In this document: positions 9,894-18,930 of the stretch, in pieces
Numbering within the stretch: position 1 is the stretch's first letter
How the letters are laid out: every line of letters begins with the position of its first letter
Assembly (NCBI GenBank): GCA_965228695.1
Contig: CBDDIB010000002.1
Location: forward strand, 2,790,001 to 2,854,000
Reading direction: 5' to 3'
From: JAJFJD01 sp965228695
GTDB lineage: Bacteria; Pseudomonadota; Alphaproteobacteria; UBA8366
DNA length: 64,000 bases
Notes under the pieces: generated by a model
Database searches by the model: none
Told to the model about the DNA's origin: nothing
Seen by the model: the letters and a program-made list of their open reading frames with translations, nothing else
Program-made: the position numbers and the translations under genes

Positions 9894-12722
9894 ATGAACG
9901 ATATAATGCAAAAATTTTCGGATGCGTTTCGGGAAGGCCGACCGATTGCCGATAGTCTCAGCCATCGGCTAGACGTCCAGTTTCGCTCGGATATCATCGA
10001 TCGCGCCCTGACGGAACTCGGGCGAGGGCGATCTGTCTTGCTGGTTGGCGAAACTGGGGCGGGCAAGACGGCGATTGCCACCGCCGTCGCCGAGCAACTG
10101 GAACACCATAGCGACAAATCGATGCTGGCATTCAGCACAAACCAGATTCAAGCGGGTTGTGTTTGGGTGGGAGAATGGCAGTCCAAGCTCGACAAGATTC
10201 TTAAGGACGCCTCGAGCAACAATACGATCCTGTACTTCCATGATGTCTGGAATTTGCCCGATGCCGGGACCGGGGCCACGGCGGATAGCGGCTTCTGGGA
10301 TATGATCCAACCTGAAGTCTTACGGGAAGGAGGAGTACAGGTTGTCGGAGAGGCCGATTTGGCGACCTTCGAGACCCTTCACACAGATCCGCAATTTCTG
10401 AGGTCGTTTGTTGTGTTACGGGTGCCGGCGTTGTCGGTGCATGAAAGTCAGGCGATCGTCACCGGATATGCCGAGCAATGCGACCTTCAATTGTCGACAG
10501 CCGTATTGAAGAGGATTTTTCATTTATGCCAAGCGTTTAGCCTCCAGTCGACGGGGTTGCAGCCGAAGCTTGAAATCATCGATGCGTTGGTCGAACACGC
10601 GATTGCGAATAGGCCTGGTCATGATCGGCGCAGTCCCAATGAAAGCGATGTCGATCAGGTTTTCGCGAAACAGACAGGATTGCCGGAGGCGGTGATTTCT
10701 CCCGCTCAGATCATGCGGTCCGGCGAAATTCGGCAATGGTTTCGTGAAAGAATAATAGGGCAGGAACAGGCAATCGATGCGGTAATCGAAGCGATCGCTC
10801 TATACAAGGCCGGGATACATAATCCCAATAAGCCGATCGGTACATTCTTTTTCGTCGGGCCGAGCGGCGTCGGCAAGACTGAACTGGCGAAAGCGTTGGC
10901 GTTATTCCTATTTGGTAGCGAGGACCGTCTGCTCCGGTTCGATTTGTCGGAATTCGCGCATTACAATTCTTTCGAAATGCTTGTGGGTTCCCCGGACGAG
11001 CCGAAAAAGAAGGCGCGGTTGTTGGAACCAGTCGGGGCTACACCGTTTCAGGTGATTCTCTTCGACGAGATCGAAAAAGGTCATCTCAACGTTCGGGATA
11101 TTCTGTTGCAGTTGTTGGATGAGGGAACGGTGTCGCCGCCGAAAGGGCCGGCGGTGAGTTTCCGCAATACAATCGTTATCGTTACTTCCAACGTCGGTGC
11201 GGCGGCCGCCACCAAGCGTGTCCCGGGTTTCGGTAACCAGGTCGACGACGTTTACGATCCGGATCGAGCGGGCCAGGAACTTGAGGCCAACTTTCGTCCG
11301 GAATTTCTCAATCGTTTTCAGCACATCGTTCAATTTAGGCCCTTGAACAAGGATCAAGCCTTGCGCGTAACGGAAATCGAATTGAACAAGATTATGCGGC
11401 GGGAAGGCATCGTAAACCGCAACATGGCAATCGATGTGGATAAGGACGTTCTTAAGTTCGCTGTCTCCATCGGATATGACGCCCGGTATGGCGGTCGTGC
11501 GCTGCAACGCGTGCTCCAAAAACGAATTTTATTGCCGCTCGCCATGACGATCATGGAACGCGGGCCGGGACCTGGCAGTATCCTGCGCGTCTATATGCGC
11601 GACAATGACATTGCGGTCGCCATCGTTGAAACGGAAGAAACGCTACGACAGCGCGAACAGGCACGACCGGTAAAACTCGCGCGCGGTTCTAAGCTGACGC
11701 GAGAGGACTTGCCTACCAGTTTGTCTAAGGCACAATTCCTCATTCGGACGCTTAGCAAGGACGCCGACGAAGAAAAGATGCGTCAGGTTATCGACCAGGT
11801 CGAGGCAGAACGCGATGATCACAATTTCTGGCAGGAACCGGTGCACGCGGCGGGCCGACTGTCGCTCCAATCGCGTTATGCGGATTATGTAAAACGAATC
11901 GACCGTTTGCGCGATGATCTTCATTTGCTGCAGGAAGCGTCTGCGAAGATGACCGTGCGCGCCGACCTGGAGCGTTGGGCGTTCGACTACAACCGCTTGA
12001 TCCGCCGGCATACGCGGGTCCGACGCCAACTTGTCGATTTGGGCGAGGAAATGGACGTACCCGCGCTTGTCGAAATCACGCCGATAAGTGCGTCGCAGCA
12101 TGACATGCGCTTTCTCTACCAGATCTATGCCGATTGGTTCGGGTGGCACGATTGCGATGTCGAGCTACTGTGCGAACCACTCCGGCGCGATGATCCGGTT
12201 TTGATGTTGGGTCGGTTCCCCTTTGCGTACGGTTTTCTGCGCCTGGAAACCGGATTGCACCGGGTACGCCACAAGGACGACCGAACAAGCGTGCTCCGGC
12301 TGCGAGTAGCGCCGTGGTATGATGCCGACGACAGAGACAAAGGCGGCATGACGAGTGTGGTCCTGCGCGAGTCGGGGCAATTCGGCGGCCGCCTGCGATC
12401 CCGTGTTGAATTGCCCGACGCCAATGTCATTCTGCAAAACGGCAAATCGATATTCGAGAATAGCGACATGCTGAGTTCCGTCGTCGGGTCGCTTCAGGGG
12501 GCCGGCGCCGCGAGCGAACGTGTGGTTCGACGGTACGATTTGGAGCCGTTCTTCATCCGCGATTCTCTTGTCGACCGGGATACTGGCAATAAGAAGGCGA
12601 TCGGGCCGGAACTATTTCACGACCTTCTGTGTGCGCGAATTGATCGAGAGGTCGATATATTGCGCGTACGGGCTTCGGGACCGGCCCTGCCGGGAGACCG
12701 TGCCGGGGAGAAGGAAAGATGA
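9894..12722 (+). CDS. ClpB-like AAA+ ATPase fused to a GGQ-less release-factor domain
   Basis: 942 residues. Residues 1-290: first AAA domain with Walker A GETGAGKT (52-59). Residues 290-570: Clp/Hsp100 D2-type AAA domain with IGQEQAIDAV, Walker A GPSGVGKT (322-329), LFDEIEKGH, the sensor segment VIVTSNVG, NFRPEFLNR and the C-terminal YGGRALQR. After a linker, residues 650-905 resemble class I peptide chain release factors: a helical coiled stretch, VEITPISASQHDMRFLYQIYA matching the PCRF domain, FAYGFLRLETGLHRV (near 778) matching the RF2 core, and VILQNGKSIFENSD matching the segment after GGQ. The GGQ loop itself reads SGQFGGR (near 827), so the catalytic glutamine is absent. It is the first gene of the cluster and overlaps the next one by ATGA. 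The fused domain may bind ribosomes without releasing peptide; this is inference. Confidence 0.85.
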   Translation: MNDIMQKFSDAFREGRPIADSLSHRLDVQFRSDIIDRALTELGRGRSVLLVGETGAGKTAIATAVAEQLEHHSDKSMLAFSTNQIQAGCVWVGEWQSKLDKILKDASSNNTILYFHDVWNLPDAGTGATADSGFWDMIQPEVLREGGVQVVGEADLATFETLHTDPQFLRSFVVLRVPALSVHESQAIVTGYAEQCDLQLSTAVLKRIFHLCQAFSLQSTGLQPKLEIIDALVEHAIANRPGHDRRSPNESDVDQVFAKQTGLPEAVISPAQIMRSGEIRQWFRERIIGQEQAIDAVIEAIALYKAGIHNPNKPIGTFFFVGPSGVGKTELAKALALFLFGSEDRLLRFDLSEFAHYNSFEMLVGSPDEPKKKARLLEPVGATPFQVILFDEIEKGHLNVRDILLQLLDEGTVSPPKGPAVSFRNTIVIVTSNVGAAAATKRVPGFGNQVDDVYDPDRAGQELEANFRPEFLNRFQHIVQFRPLNKDQALRVTEIELNKIMRREGIVNRNMAIDVDKDVLKFAVSIGYDARYGGRALQRVLQKRILLPLAMTIMERGPGPGSILRVYMRDNDIAVAIVETEETLRQREQARPVKLARGSKLTREDLPTSLSKAQFLIRTLSKDADEEKMRQVIDQVEAERDDHNFWQEPVHAAGRLSLQSRYADYVKRIDRLRDDLHLLQEASAKMTVRADLERWAFDYNRLIRRHTRVRRQLVDLGEEMDVPALVEITPISASQHDMRFLYQIYADWFGWHDCDVELLCEPLRRDDPVLMLGRFPFAYGFLRLETGLHRVRHKDDRTSVLRLRVAPWYDADDRDKGGMTSVVLRESGQFGGRLRSRVELPDANVILQNGKSIFENSDMLSSVVGSLQGAGAASERVVRRYDLEPFFIRDSLVDRDTGNKKAIGPELFHDLLCARIDREVDILRVRASGPALPGDRAGEKER

Positions 12723-13333
12723 GATTAGGTTCCGTCCTTGTGTTCCTCGTTGGGTTTTGTGCGGCCCTATCCACGTCAACCAGTCATTCGGAAACGCTTC
12801 GCTCGACAAACTTCAAGTTTGGTGAGGGACGGCCTTTCGGCGGCCTTGTGACCTTGGATGATGTTCAGGTTCAACTGGTGACGACAAACACTGAACCATG
12901 GGGTGAAACGGGATTTCGGGATCAGCTAACGGGGATCCCCGCGTTCATCCTATTCTGCTTCAGCCGTCCTGTGGCCGAGTTCCGGATAAGTTTTTCGCGA
13001 ATCTATCCCGGCGAAACTTTGCGCGATTTTACCGCCGGCCCTCCTACACCTATCGAGGGCGATGTGATCGAAACGGGGGAGCTGATTTACAGTGTTCCGC
13101 CCAAGGTCGGCGATTACGGCAAAGGAACATTCATCTGGAAAGATTTAGAAACGGACGTATTCGGTTTCGTTATTGATAACGATCGAGGGCACGCCTTGGC
13201 CGTCGATGAAATCGCGCTTTCTGTATCCCGTCTCCAAAACGGCGCCGAATCCAGGAAAAATATTGATCAGTCGGCGGCTTTAGAGACATGCAATTTTCTC
13301 CAGCCCGAGGATGGTCAGAAGCGGGCGAACTGA
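12719..13333 (+). CDS. Exported protein of unknown function
   Basis: 204 residues, starting inside the stop codon of the preceding gene (ATGA overlap), which implies translational coupling. The N terminus (LGSVLVFLVGFCAALSTSTSHS) is a signal peptide. The mature part is predicted by eye to be beta-rich, ending in VFGFVIDNDRGHALAVDEIALSVS, a pattern seen in secreted jelly-roll domains with an Asp/Asn-rich calcium-type loop. I do not recognise a named family. It is probably a periplasmic or surface component of the Srf cluster. Confidence 0.7.
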   Translation: MRLGSVLVFLVGFCAALSTSTSHSETLRSTNFKFGEGRPFGGLVTLDDVQVQLVTTNTEPWGETGFRDQLTGIPAFILFCFSRPVAEFRISFSRIYPGETLRDFTAGPPTPIEGDVIETGELIYSVPPKVGDYGKGTFIWKDLETDVFGFVIDNDRGHALAVDEIALSVSRLQNGAESRKNIDQSAALETCNFLQPEDGQKRAN

Positions 13334-13350
13334 AACGGAATCGATCAATC

Positions 13351-14301
13351 ATGTCGTCATGCACTCTGAAATTGCGACTGCCGAAACTGTGGAAAGGCAT
13401 TTCAGCCGTCTACGTACCGTGCATGATGCTATCAGGTTTATCCGCATTGGCGCAGAAAGCGGTGCCGCCGAAGCCAGTTGAGCCGCCAAATATTTTTCTT
13501 CTCCATAATTCGGCCGGAACCGACGAGATCAACTATGTGCGTCTCATGAACGTACCGACACAACGAACAGGGCCGCAGCCCGCGATCGAGGTGTTCAAAC
13601 GGATTGGGAAGGGTAAGAAATATCAAAGGGTGAATTTTCAATATCTGCACCCAATTGCGGCCCGACCGAATTTTGACCGATGGTATCCGATGCCGCAGTT
13701 GAAAATTGGTTCATATGAAGTCCGATTGACGTTGGCATATAAGGCACTTGCAACCGCAAATCTGGAGGTAACCGGCGGCGGCAAAACGCCAAGAAAAATT
13801 CTGTATGCGGATGCGGTGCTGGATTATTTCGCCGCCGGTGCTTGGCCGTATAAGAAAGAACCGTATGGTATGTTGGCATCGAAGATCGAGCCGCGGCCGG
13901 TCGATCTGGAACTGGTGCTTGGGGATCCTGGTGACGGGCCATTTGATCCGTTGAAAAATCCGGACGTTGAATTGCTCGGATTGCCTAAAGGCTCCTCGAT
14001 TACCGTAGGATTCTCAGAAGCTTTCATAGTCGATGGTCCAGGACCGGATATTCTTATTCAGCCAATTGCCGCAAACAGTTCGGCCGGCGAGTTAGCCAAG
14101 GTAGAGGTAAGCGAGGGTATAGATAAATTTAGCTCTGTCGGGACGATAAAGGGCGCGGGGCCACAGCTGATTGATTTGAAAAAGTTTGGATTGAGTGGGT
14201 CTTATTTTGCGGTGCGGATTACAGGTCTCGACACAGGGGGGCGAATACCAGGGTTTGATTTAATTGCCGTAGGGGCGCTTAACTACGAGGCTCCTCAATA
14301 A
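13351..14301 (+). CDS. Exported beta-rich protein of unknown function
   Basis: 316 residues from ATG 13351; an earlier in-frame ATG at 13288 would place a charged leader before the signal peptide (KLWKGISAVYVPCMMLSGLSALA), so the later start is preferred. A middle domain (NIFLLHNSAGTDEINYVRLMN, ending ... KILYADAVLDYFA) is followed by a C-terminal module with the run KVEVSEGIDKFSSVGTIKGAG, YFAVRITGLDTGGRIPGFDL. That module resembles beta-sandwich domains common in secreted PEP-CTERM-type proteins that describe surface position or ligand contact. Codon use looks more A/T-rich than in the flanking stress region, hinting at transfer. Confidence 0.7.
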   Translation: MSSCTLKLRLPKLWKGISAVYVPCMMLSGLSALAQKAVPPKPVEPPNIFLLHNSAGTDEINYVRLMNVPTQRTGPQPAIEVFKRIGKGKKYQRVNFQYLHPIAARPNFDRWYPMPQLKIGSYEVRLTLAYKALATANLEVTGGGKTPRKILYADAVLDYFAAGAWPYKKEPYGMLASKIEPRPVDLELVLGDPGDGPFDPLKNPDVELLGLPKGSSITVGFSEAFIVDGPGPDILIQPIAANSSAGELAKVEVSEGIDKFSSVGTIKGAGPQLIDLKKFGLSGSYFAVRITGLDTGGRIPGFDLIAVGALNYEAPQ

Positions 14302-14323
14302 TGCATGGAGTTTTCGTCATCTC

Positions 14324-14980
14324 GTGAATTTTGGAATCCCACACAATCGGAAAGAAGACATTGTGAAGTTCGCGAAAGATTTGGCATTTCTGAGATCTTG
14401 GCTGCTCGGCAAGGAGTGGTGGACTGCCCATGATGCGCTCGAATTCGCTCATACCCATCACACGGGGCTCCGCAAAGACGGTGAGACGCCGGAGTTTCAC
14501 CATCAAGTACAGATCGCACTGAATGCTCGGACGCTGACGCCGTTTTTTCTGTTCCCGGAAGAGACCATCGCTTGTTGCTTCCTGCATGACGTGCTGGAGG
14601 ATTTCCCGGAAACGTCGATGGGCGACATCGAGACCAGGTTCGGGCCTAGGGTGACGGACGCTACAGAGCGCCTTACCAAGAAGCGGCGCCAATCGAAAAA
14701 AGCCTATGCTGACTATTTCTCGGACTTGTCCCAGGATCCAGTCGCGTCCGTGGTAAAAGGGTTGGACCGTTGTCACAACATTTGGACGATGCGCGGCGTC
14801 TTCGACCGGGAAAAACAAGAGTCCTACATGGCTGAAATCGATACCTGGTTTCTGCCGATGTTGAAGGCCGCGCGCAAGCGTTTCCCACAACAGGAACCGT
14901 GTTATCAGAATATCGCGCAGCAATTGCGGTCGATGCGCGATATCTATCAATGGGCGCATGATGAATTGGACGCGTCCTAA
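14324..14980 (+). CDS. Stand-alone RelA/SpoT-type HD hydrolase (Mesh1-like)
   Basis: 218 residues with a GTG start at 14324; no ATG gives a better start. Motifs of the (p)ppGpp-hydrolase HD fold appear in order: HTHHTGLRKDGETPEFHHQ (44-62), FLHDVLED with the metal-binding H88/D89, TERLTKKRR, and KGLDRCHNIWTM (145-156), equivalent to the DRLHN motif of RelA/SpoT. No synthetase or TGS domain follows, so it matches the short hydrolase group (Mesh1/SAH), which cleaves ppGpp or NADPH in studied members. It has no signal peptide, so it is cytoplasmic, between two genes for exported proteins. Confidence 0.8.
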   Translation: MNFGIPHNRKEDIVKFAKDLAFLRSWLLGKEWWTAHDALEFAHTHHTGLRKDGETPEFHHQVQIALNARTLTPFFLFPEETIACCFLHDVLEDFPETSMGDIETRFGPRVTDATERLTKKRRQSKKAYADYFSDLSQDPVASVVKGLDRCHNIWTMRGVFDREKQESYMAEIDTWFLPMLKAARKRFPQQEPCYQNIAQQLRSMRDIYQWAHDELDAS

Positions 14981-15124
14981 ACTATCTTGCTTGTTCTTGC
15001 CCGCACCGCTGCATCGGCGGTAGGCTGACTGCATTAGATTGAAATCAGAATCAATACGCCGTTATCGACGAACGGCCGCGCATCGACCGATACGGCGTTG
15101 TCAAAGCGATATGGAGAGGTTGTC

Positions 15125-16738
15125 ATGCTTCGTGCGCATGCGGTCGTCTTCGCGGCGGGTTTCTTAGGCTCTGTGTCATTCTGCCTGGCAATGGGCGCAA
15201 TTGCCGATGACAGTGCGAACTCGATTGTCGTTGCCGACAATCATTGCCCGCCGCCTACCGGGTTGGGCTACACGCCGAAGCGATGGTCGTGCAAGACGCG
15301 CACGCAGACGCGTCATCCCGGCGAGCCGGCGACGCGGCACCCCGGAGGCTCTCCCGGCCGAACGTCGAAACGTACGGGGACGCAAAGCCCTTTCAAGAAG
15401 ACGGTGTCGAACCGTAGTTTTTATTATTACTACATCAACGGAATCAACACGCCGCTCGGCGAGGGATACGGCCGCGGAAACTACAATTGGGAACGCGGAT
15501 TGGTTGATAAGCATCTTGTTTCGAATATTCGAAAATATGATCCGCGATCTGCGGGCGAGATAGACCAAATAGCTGAACGAACCCATAATTCCTCCGGCGC
15601 TGACCCCCGGTTCGAGCCCGCGCTCGCGGGCTTCTGTGCCTGGGCGGCAAGCTATTATCCCAAGTTTAAGATTGCCGAGTGCAAGTTTCCGGGCCGAACG
15701 ATGGACTGTATTCGGCGCGATATGAATTTCTCGGGGACCCCCGGCGATGCGTGGGAATCTCTGCGTCAAGCACTGCCGAACTCGCCATATACCGGGACGA
15801 ATTTCTCGTCGAAGCTACGGCTGGTGCGCCGAATCATGGACAGCATGGTGCGGCGCGCCGCGAACGACCAACTTCGCGGTCGGCAGGCTTTCTTCATCGT
15901 CGTCGCCCATTCGCAGGGAAATTTTATCGCCGAGGGCCTTGTGCAGCACATTCACAAGTCGAATCGGAATCTGTTGCGGCGGGTCGGCGTCCTCTCGTTG
16001 GCCTCGCCGACCAATTATGCGGACGCCAAGAAGACCGGCGTGGCATTGACGATGCTGACGCGAAAGGACGATATGATTCTACTGCTTGATAAGTTCAAGA
16101 AGTACGGTGTTCGTCCGCTTCGGCGGCCGGCGCCGGCAAATCTCCCGCCCTTCAACTTGATTAATATGGTGCCGCAGCCGGAAATGGACGCAAAGGCCGA
16201 AGTCGTGAAGCGCAGCAAGAACGCTTGGATGGATTTTCTGTTGTGTTTGCAGCGCGGCGGCCGGCACGACCAATGGGATGCCATTCAAGCGCCCGGTATC
16301 AACTCTCACATCATCGACAGTTACTTGCTTACGGCTTTGCCGCCACCAGGCCGCTACCCCGTTTTGAACGATGTCCTGAAAGCATTGGTGGGGCTCAAGC
16401 AGGCGCTCAGAACCGGTCGCCCGGAAACGGCATCGTCGATGACGCCGCCGCCGTTCGACAAAGGTGCATCACTTGACGAACGGAGCCTTCGTGAGGCGCT
16501 CCGCAAGCGGAGCAGCGGTTTTGGCGGTATCTTCGCACCCTTCTTAAAAGGATTGGGTGGCGGAAGCGGTAGTGGAAGGCCGCCGGTAACCGGAAAAGAC
16601 GCTGCTGCTGCGCGCTGCGATCGCCGCTACACAGACCATGCCGCGCGCCAGGCTTGCCGTGCCGGCGATCTATGGGGGGCGGACCGGCTCCAGAACAAGC
16701 GGTCCCGTGGTTCGGAGCGGGATTGGTACGGCCGGTAA
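15125..16738 (+). CDS. Exported lipase-like alpha/beta hydrolase
   Basis: 537 residues. ATG 15125 is chosen for its GGAGAGG site; the signal peptide is AVVFAAGFLGSVSFCLAMGAIA. After a Ser/Thr/Pro/Arg-rich linker comes YYYYINGINTPLGEG, like the oxyanion-strand region of lipase folds, and a nucleophile elbow VVAHSQGNF with the candidate catalytic Ser263 (AHSQG in place of GxSxG). The fold continues with RRVGVLSLASP. The C-terminal 120 residues include a Gly-rich loop (GGGSGSGRP) and a Cys-containing tail (ARCDRRYTDHAARQACRAGD). The substrate is unknown. It is likely periplasmic. Confidence 0.75.
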   Translation: MLRAHAVVFAAGFLGSVSFCLAMGAIADDSANSIVVADNHCPPPTGLGYTPKRWSCKTRTQTRHPGEPATRHPGGSPGRTSKRTGTQSPFKKTVSNRSFYYYYINGINTPLGEGYGRGNYNWERGLVDKHLVSNIRKYDPRSAGEIDQIAERTHNSSGADPRFEPALAGFCAWAASYYPKFKIAECKFPGRTMDCIRRDMNFSGTPGDAWESLRQALPNSPYTGTNFSSKLRLVRRIMDSMVRRAANDQLRGRQAFFIVVAHSQGNFIAEGLVQHIHKSNRNLLRRVGVLSLASPTNYADAKKTGVALTMLTRKDDMILLLDKFKKYGVRPLRRPAPANLPPFNLINMVPQPEMDAKAEVVKRSKNAWMDFLLCLQRGGRHDQWDAIQAPGINSHIIDSYLLTALPPPGRYPVLNDVLKALVGLKQALRTGRPETASSMTPPPFDKGASLDERSLREALRKRSSGFGGIFAPFLKGLGGGSGSGRPPVTGKDAAAARCDRRYTDHAARQACRAGDLWGADRLQNKRSRGSERDWYGR

Positions 16739-16904
16739 CGTCGGCGCCGGTTGCCGAAATGCCGCCGTGGCCGGTCACGATGTTCGCCGAGAATTAGGGT
16801 AGGCAGCCGCCAAATGTGTACCACCATTCGGATATTCTAGGCTTTAGTTCCTTATGATATTCTTGCCAAGCGCCGCGTGTATTGCTCGGGAGGATACAAA
16901 ATTG

Positions 16905-17975
16905 ATGTGCGAACATTGCAGGCAGGAATCGTTATTCCGCGGTCGACTTGCTGCCGCTAGATCAAAGAGAAATAGCAACAAACTAACCTTGATGTGCGGT
17001 CGCGTGTCGGCTTGGGCGGGCGCTTTCCTGGTTTTGGGGCTCCTCTTTGTTTTTCCGATGGGCCATGAAGCTATCGGCCAGGTCTACAACAAAGGTGGAA
17101 AACCGATCGATGTGAAAGAGGCATTGCGCAAGGAACAAGCAAAGAAAGACTTCCTCCGTAAGATGGAACAGCGCCGCAAGGATCAATTGCGGAAGGATCA
17201 GCAACGCAAGGCCCAACAACTCAAGAAAGATCGGCAGCGGCGCGACCAAATCCGTAAGACGGAACAGCGCAAGAAGGACTTGCGTCGCAAGGACGCCGTG
17301 AAGCGGTCGCAAAGCCAAAAACGCAACATCGTCCGTCAGCAACAGCTGAAAGATGCACGGCAAAAGGAAGCGGCACGCGTTAAAAGCGATGTCGACCGGT
17401 TGCGCGGCCTGAAGGAAAAGCAGCGTCTCGAATACATCAACCGCCGAGCGTGGTTGAAAAAGGCCGAGCAGGCAAAAAAGGATATGGCGCGGAAGGAAGC
17501 GGCCCGTAAGGCAGAGGCGCAACGCAAGAAGTCTTTGCTCGGGTCTGCACGATACAAGGCGGATCAATTGCGTAAGCGGAAACAGATCAAGAAAGAACGC
17601 GAGCAGCTCAAAAAGCTGAATCAGCGCATCGACGCTGCCAAAAAGCGGCAACAGCGCCTCGACGAGCAGATGAATCGCCAGCGGCGCGTTCGTCTGAACG
17701 ATCAGAAACGGCGTCAGGCGAGAGACACCCAACAGCGGCGTCTCAAGGACTTGCAGGGTAGGGCGCGGCAGAAGAATCTAACTCGGCAAAACCAAATCAA
17801 ACAGCAACAGCGGCGGCAGGCCATCGAAACAGAATCCCGCCGCCGGCGCGCTGCTACGGCTGCAGCTGCACGTCAGGCGGCCGCCCGTCGACAAGCCGCG
17901 CGGAAGCGTGCCGCTCAAGAGGAGGAACGCCGGCGTCAAATCTGGGTGCGCCAACAGCAGCAAAGAAAACGCTAG
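16905..17975 (+). CDS. Exported or anchored Lys/Arg/Gln-rich coiled-coil protein
   Basis: 356 residues. GGGAGG lies 11 bases before ATG 16905; a start at 16992 would leave a tighter signal peptide and cannot be excluded. A hydrophobic stretch (AGAFLVLGLLFVFPMG, near base 17020) is followed by almost 300 residues of one charged helix: repeats such as KDFLRKMEQRRKDQLRKDQQ and RQAAARRQAARKRAAQEEE with hardly any Gly, Pro or aromatic residues. It is very basic. Such a rod could bridge periplasm or coat an anionic surface; no family is recognised. The opposite strand shows a long Leu/Phe-rich frame that is only the mirror of this repeat. Confidence 0.7.
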   Translation: MCEHCRQESLFRGRLAAARSKRNSNKLTLMCGRVSAWAGAFLVLGLLFVFPMGHEAIGQVYNKGGKPIDVKEALRKEQAKKDFLRKMEQRRKDQLRKDQQRKAQQLKKDRQRRDQIRKTEQRKKDLRRKDAVKRSQSQKRNIVRQQQLKDARQKEAARVKSDVDRLRGLKEKQRLEYINRRAWLKKAEQAKKDMARKEAARKAEAQRKKSLLGSARYKADQLRKRKQIKKEREQLKKLNQRIDAAKKRQQRLDEQMNRQRRVRLNDQKRRQARDTQQRRLKDLQGRARQKNLTRQNQIKQQQRRQAIETESRRRRAATAAAARQAAARRQAARKRAAQEEERRRQIWVRQQQQRKR

Positions 17976-18004
17976 CCGCACTTGCTATCATCGCCAGGCT
18001 AGCG
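17970..18004. terminator. Hairpin between convergent genes
   Basis: CGCTAGCC at 17970-17977 pairs with GGCTAGCG at 17997-18004 around a 19-base loop. It overlaps the stop codon of the coiled-coil gene and lies next to the end of the minus-strand gene at 18015. There is no T run, so termination is only a guess. Confidence 0.4.
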
Positions 18005-18014
18005 CGTAACGAGG

Positions 18015-18767
18015 CTACCGCGTCGCGATGATATGAGCGTGTTTTACTAAGCTGTTGGCCGTGGTTGAGAGCGCGTTTGCCTCAGCATTCTGCAATGTTC
18101 CGTCAGCCACATTCTGGCGCATGAATTGGTTGAAGGCATCGATTGATTCCGCCGGCAACTGGCCGTTTGCCTTCCGTGCATATTTGACCAGGGTGGCTTT
18201 GCGCTTGGCGCAGGTGAGAGCCGCGCGCATTCCCATCGTGCTATCGGCACGTTTACCCAAGCTGGCCCCTTTCTCGGCGCCGGAACGGGCCCAATCCATC
18301 GCGCCGTAACGTCCGGGATCGCCCGTCGTCGCAGCGCCGGCAACGCCGCCGATTACGCCGCCGAGAATGCCGCCGACGGTCGCTCGCGGATTTACCGCCG
18401 CGCCGCCTGGCCGGCCGGCGGTGAGGAATGTTCCGGCGAAGCCAATGATCTTCTTCGAGCACAGATGACGGTGCAATTGGGATGCGCATGTATCGACGAT
18501 GAACTTAACGCTCTCGTCGGTCCGGCTTGGATACACGAGTTGGCGCGTGTCGTCCGGAAAGACCGCCAGGGTTGCGGCGAAATGCAGCCAATCCATCCCA
18601 AGATGATCCGCGAGCCCTTTGCAGTCGCCGAATTGGGCATCGCTGACACCCTCATGCATCCGGCCTTTCAACATCGTGCCCAATATATCGGTCGCGTTTA
18701 CGGCTTGGACGGAAAGGCCCAAGAAACATGCGGCCATCACGCCTGTCAGAGCATTTCTACAATGCAC
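18015..18767 (-). CDS. Exported protein with glycine-zipper segment
   Basis: 250 residues from GTG 18767, which has AGGGAG eight bases upstream; a GTG at 18776 has poor spacing. The signal peptide is ALTGVMAACFLGLSVQAVNA. The domain after it (GTMLKGRMHEGVSDAQFGDCKG ... IVDTCASQL) has paired cysteines. A Gly-rich hydrophobic zipper follows (GGILGGVIGGVAGAATTG), and then a helical region. No family is recognised with confidence. It is the last of three minus-strand genes for exported proteins that interrupt the otherwise plus-strand cluster. Confidence 0.65.
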   Translation of the reverse strand: MHCRNALTGVMAACFLGLSVQAVNATDILGTMLKGRMHEGVSDAQFGDCKGLADHLGMDWLHFAATLAVFPDDTRQLVYPSRTDESVKFIVDTCASQLHRHLCSKKIIGFAGTFLTAGRPGGAAVNPRATVGGILGGVIGGVAGAATTGDPGRYGAMDWARSGAEKGASLGKRADSTMGMRAALTCAKRKATLVKYARKANGQLPAESIDAFNQFMRQNVADGTLQNAEANALSTTANSLVKHAHIIATR

Positions 18768-18930
18768 AGTGGACACTCCCTTTCGTTCGCTCGCGGCTAA
18801 CGAAAGGATACAAATGCATTTCGCGGGCGTCTACTACCCGATTTGGTGGTGTCTGCCCCAAATTATCCCGACGCAAAACCAGTTGCGGATGGGGCAGGCT
18901 AGAGTGGGGTGAGAGCGCTACTCCGGCTGG

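Noticed and set aside
16983..17732. 249-residue Leu/Phe-rich minus-strand frame
   Set aside because: It is the antisense of Lys/Arg/Gln-rich codons and only looks like a membrane protein.
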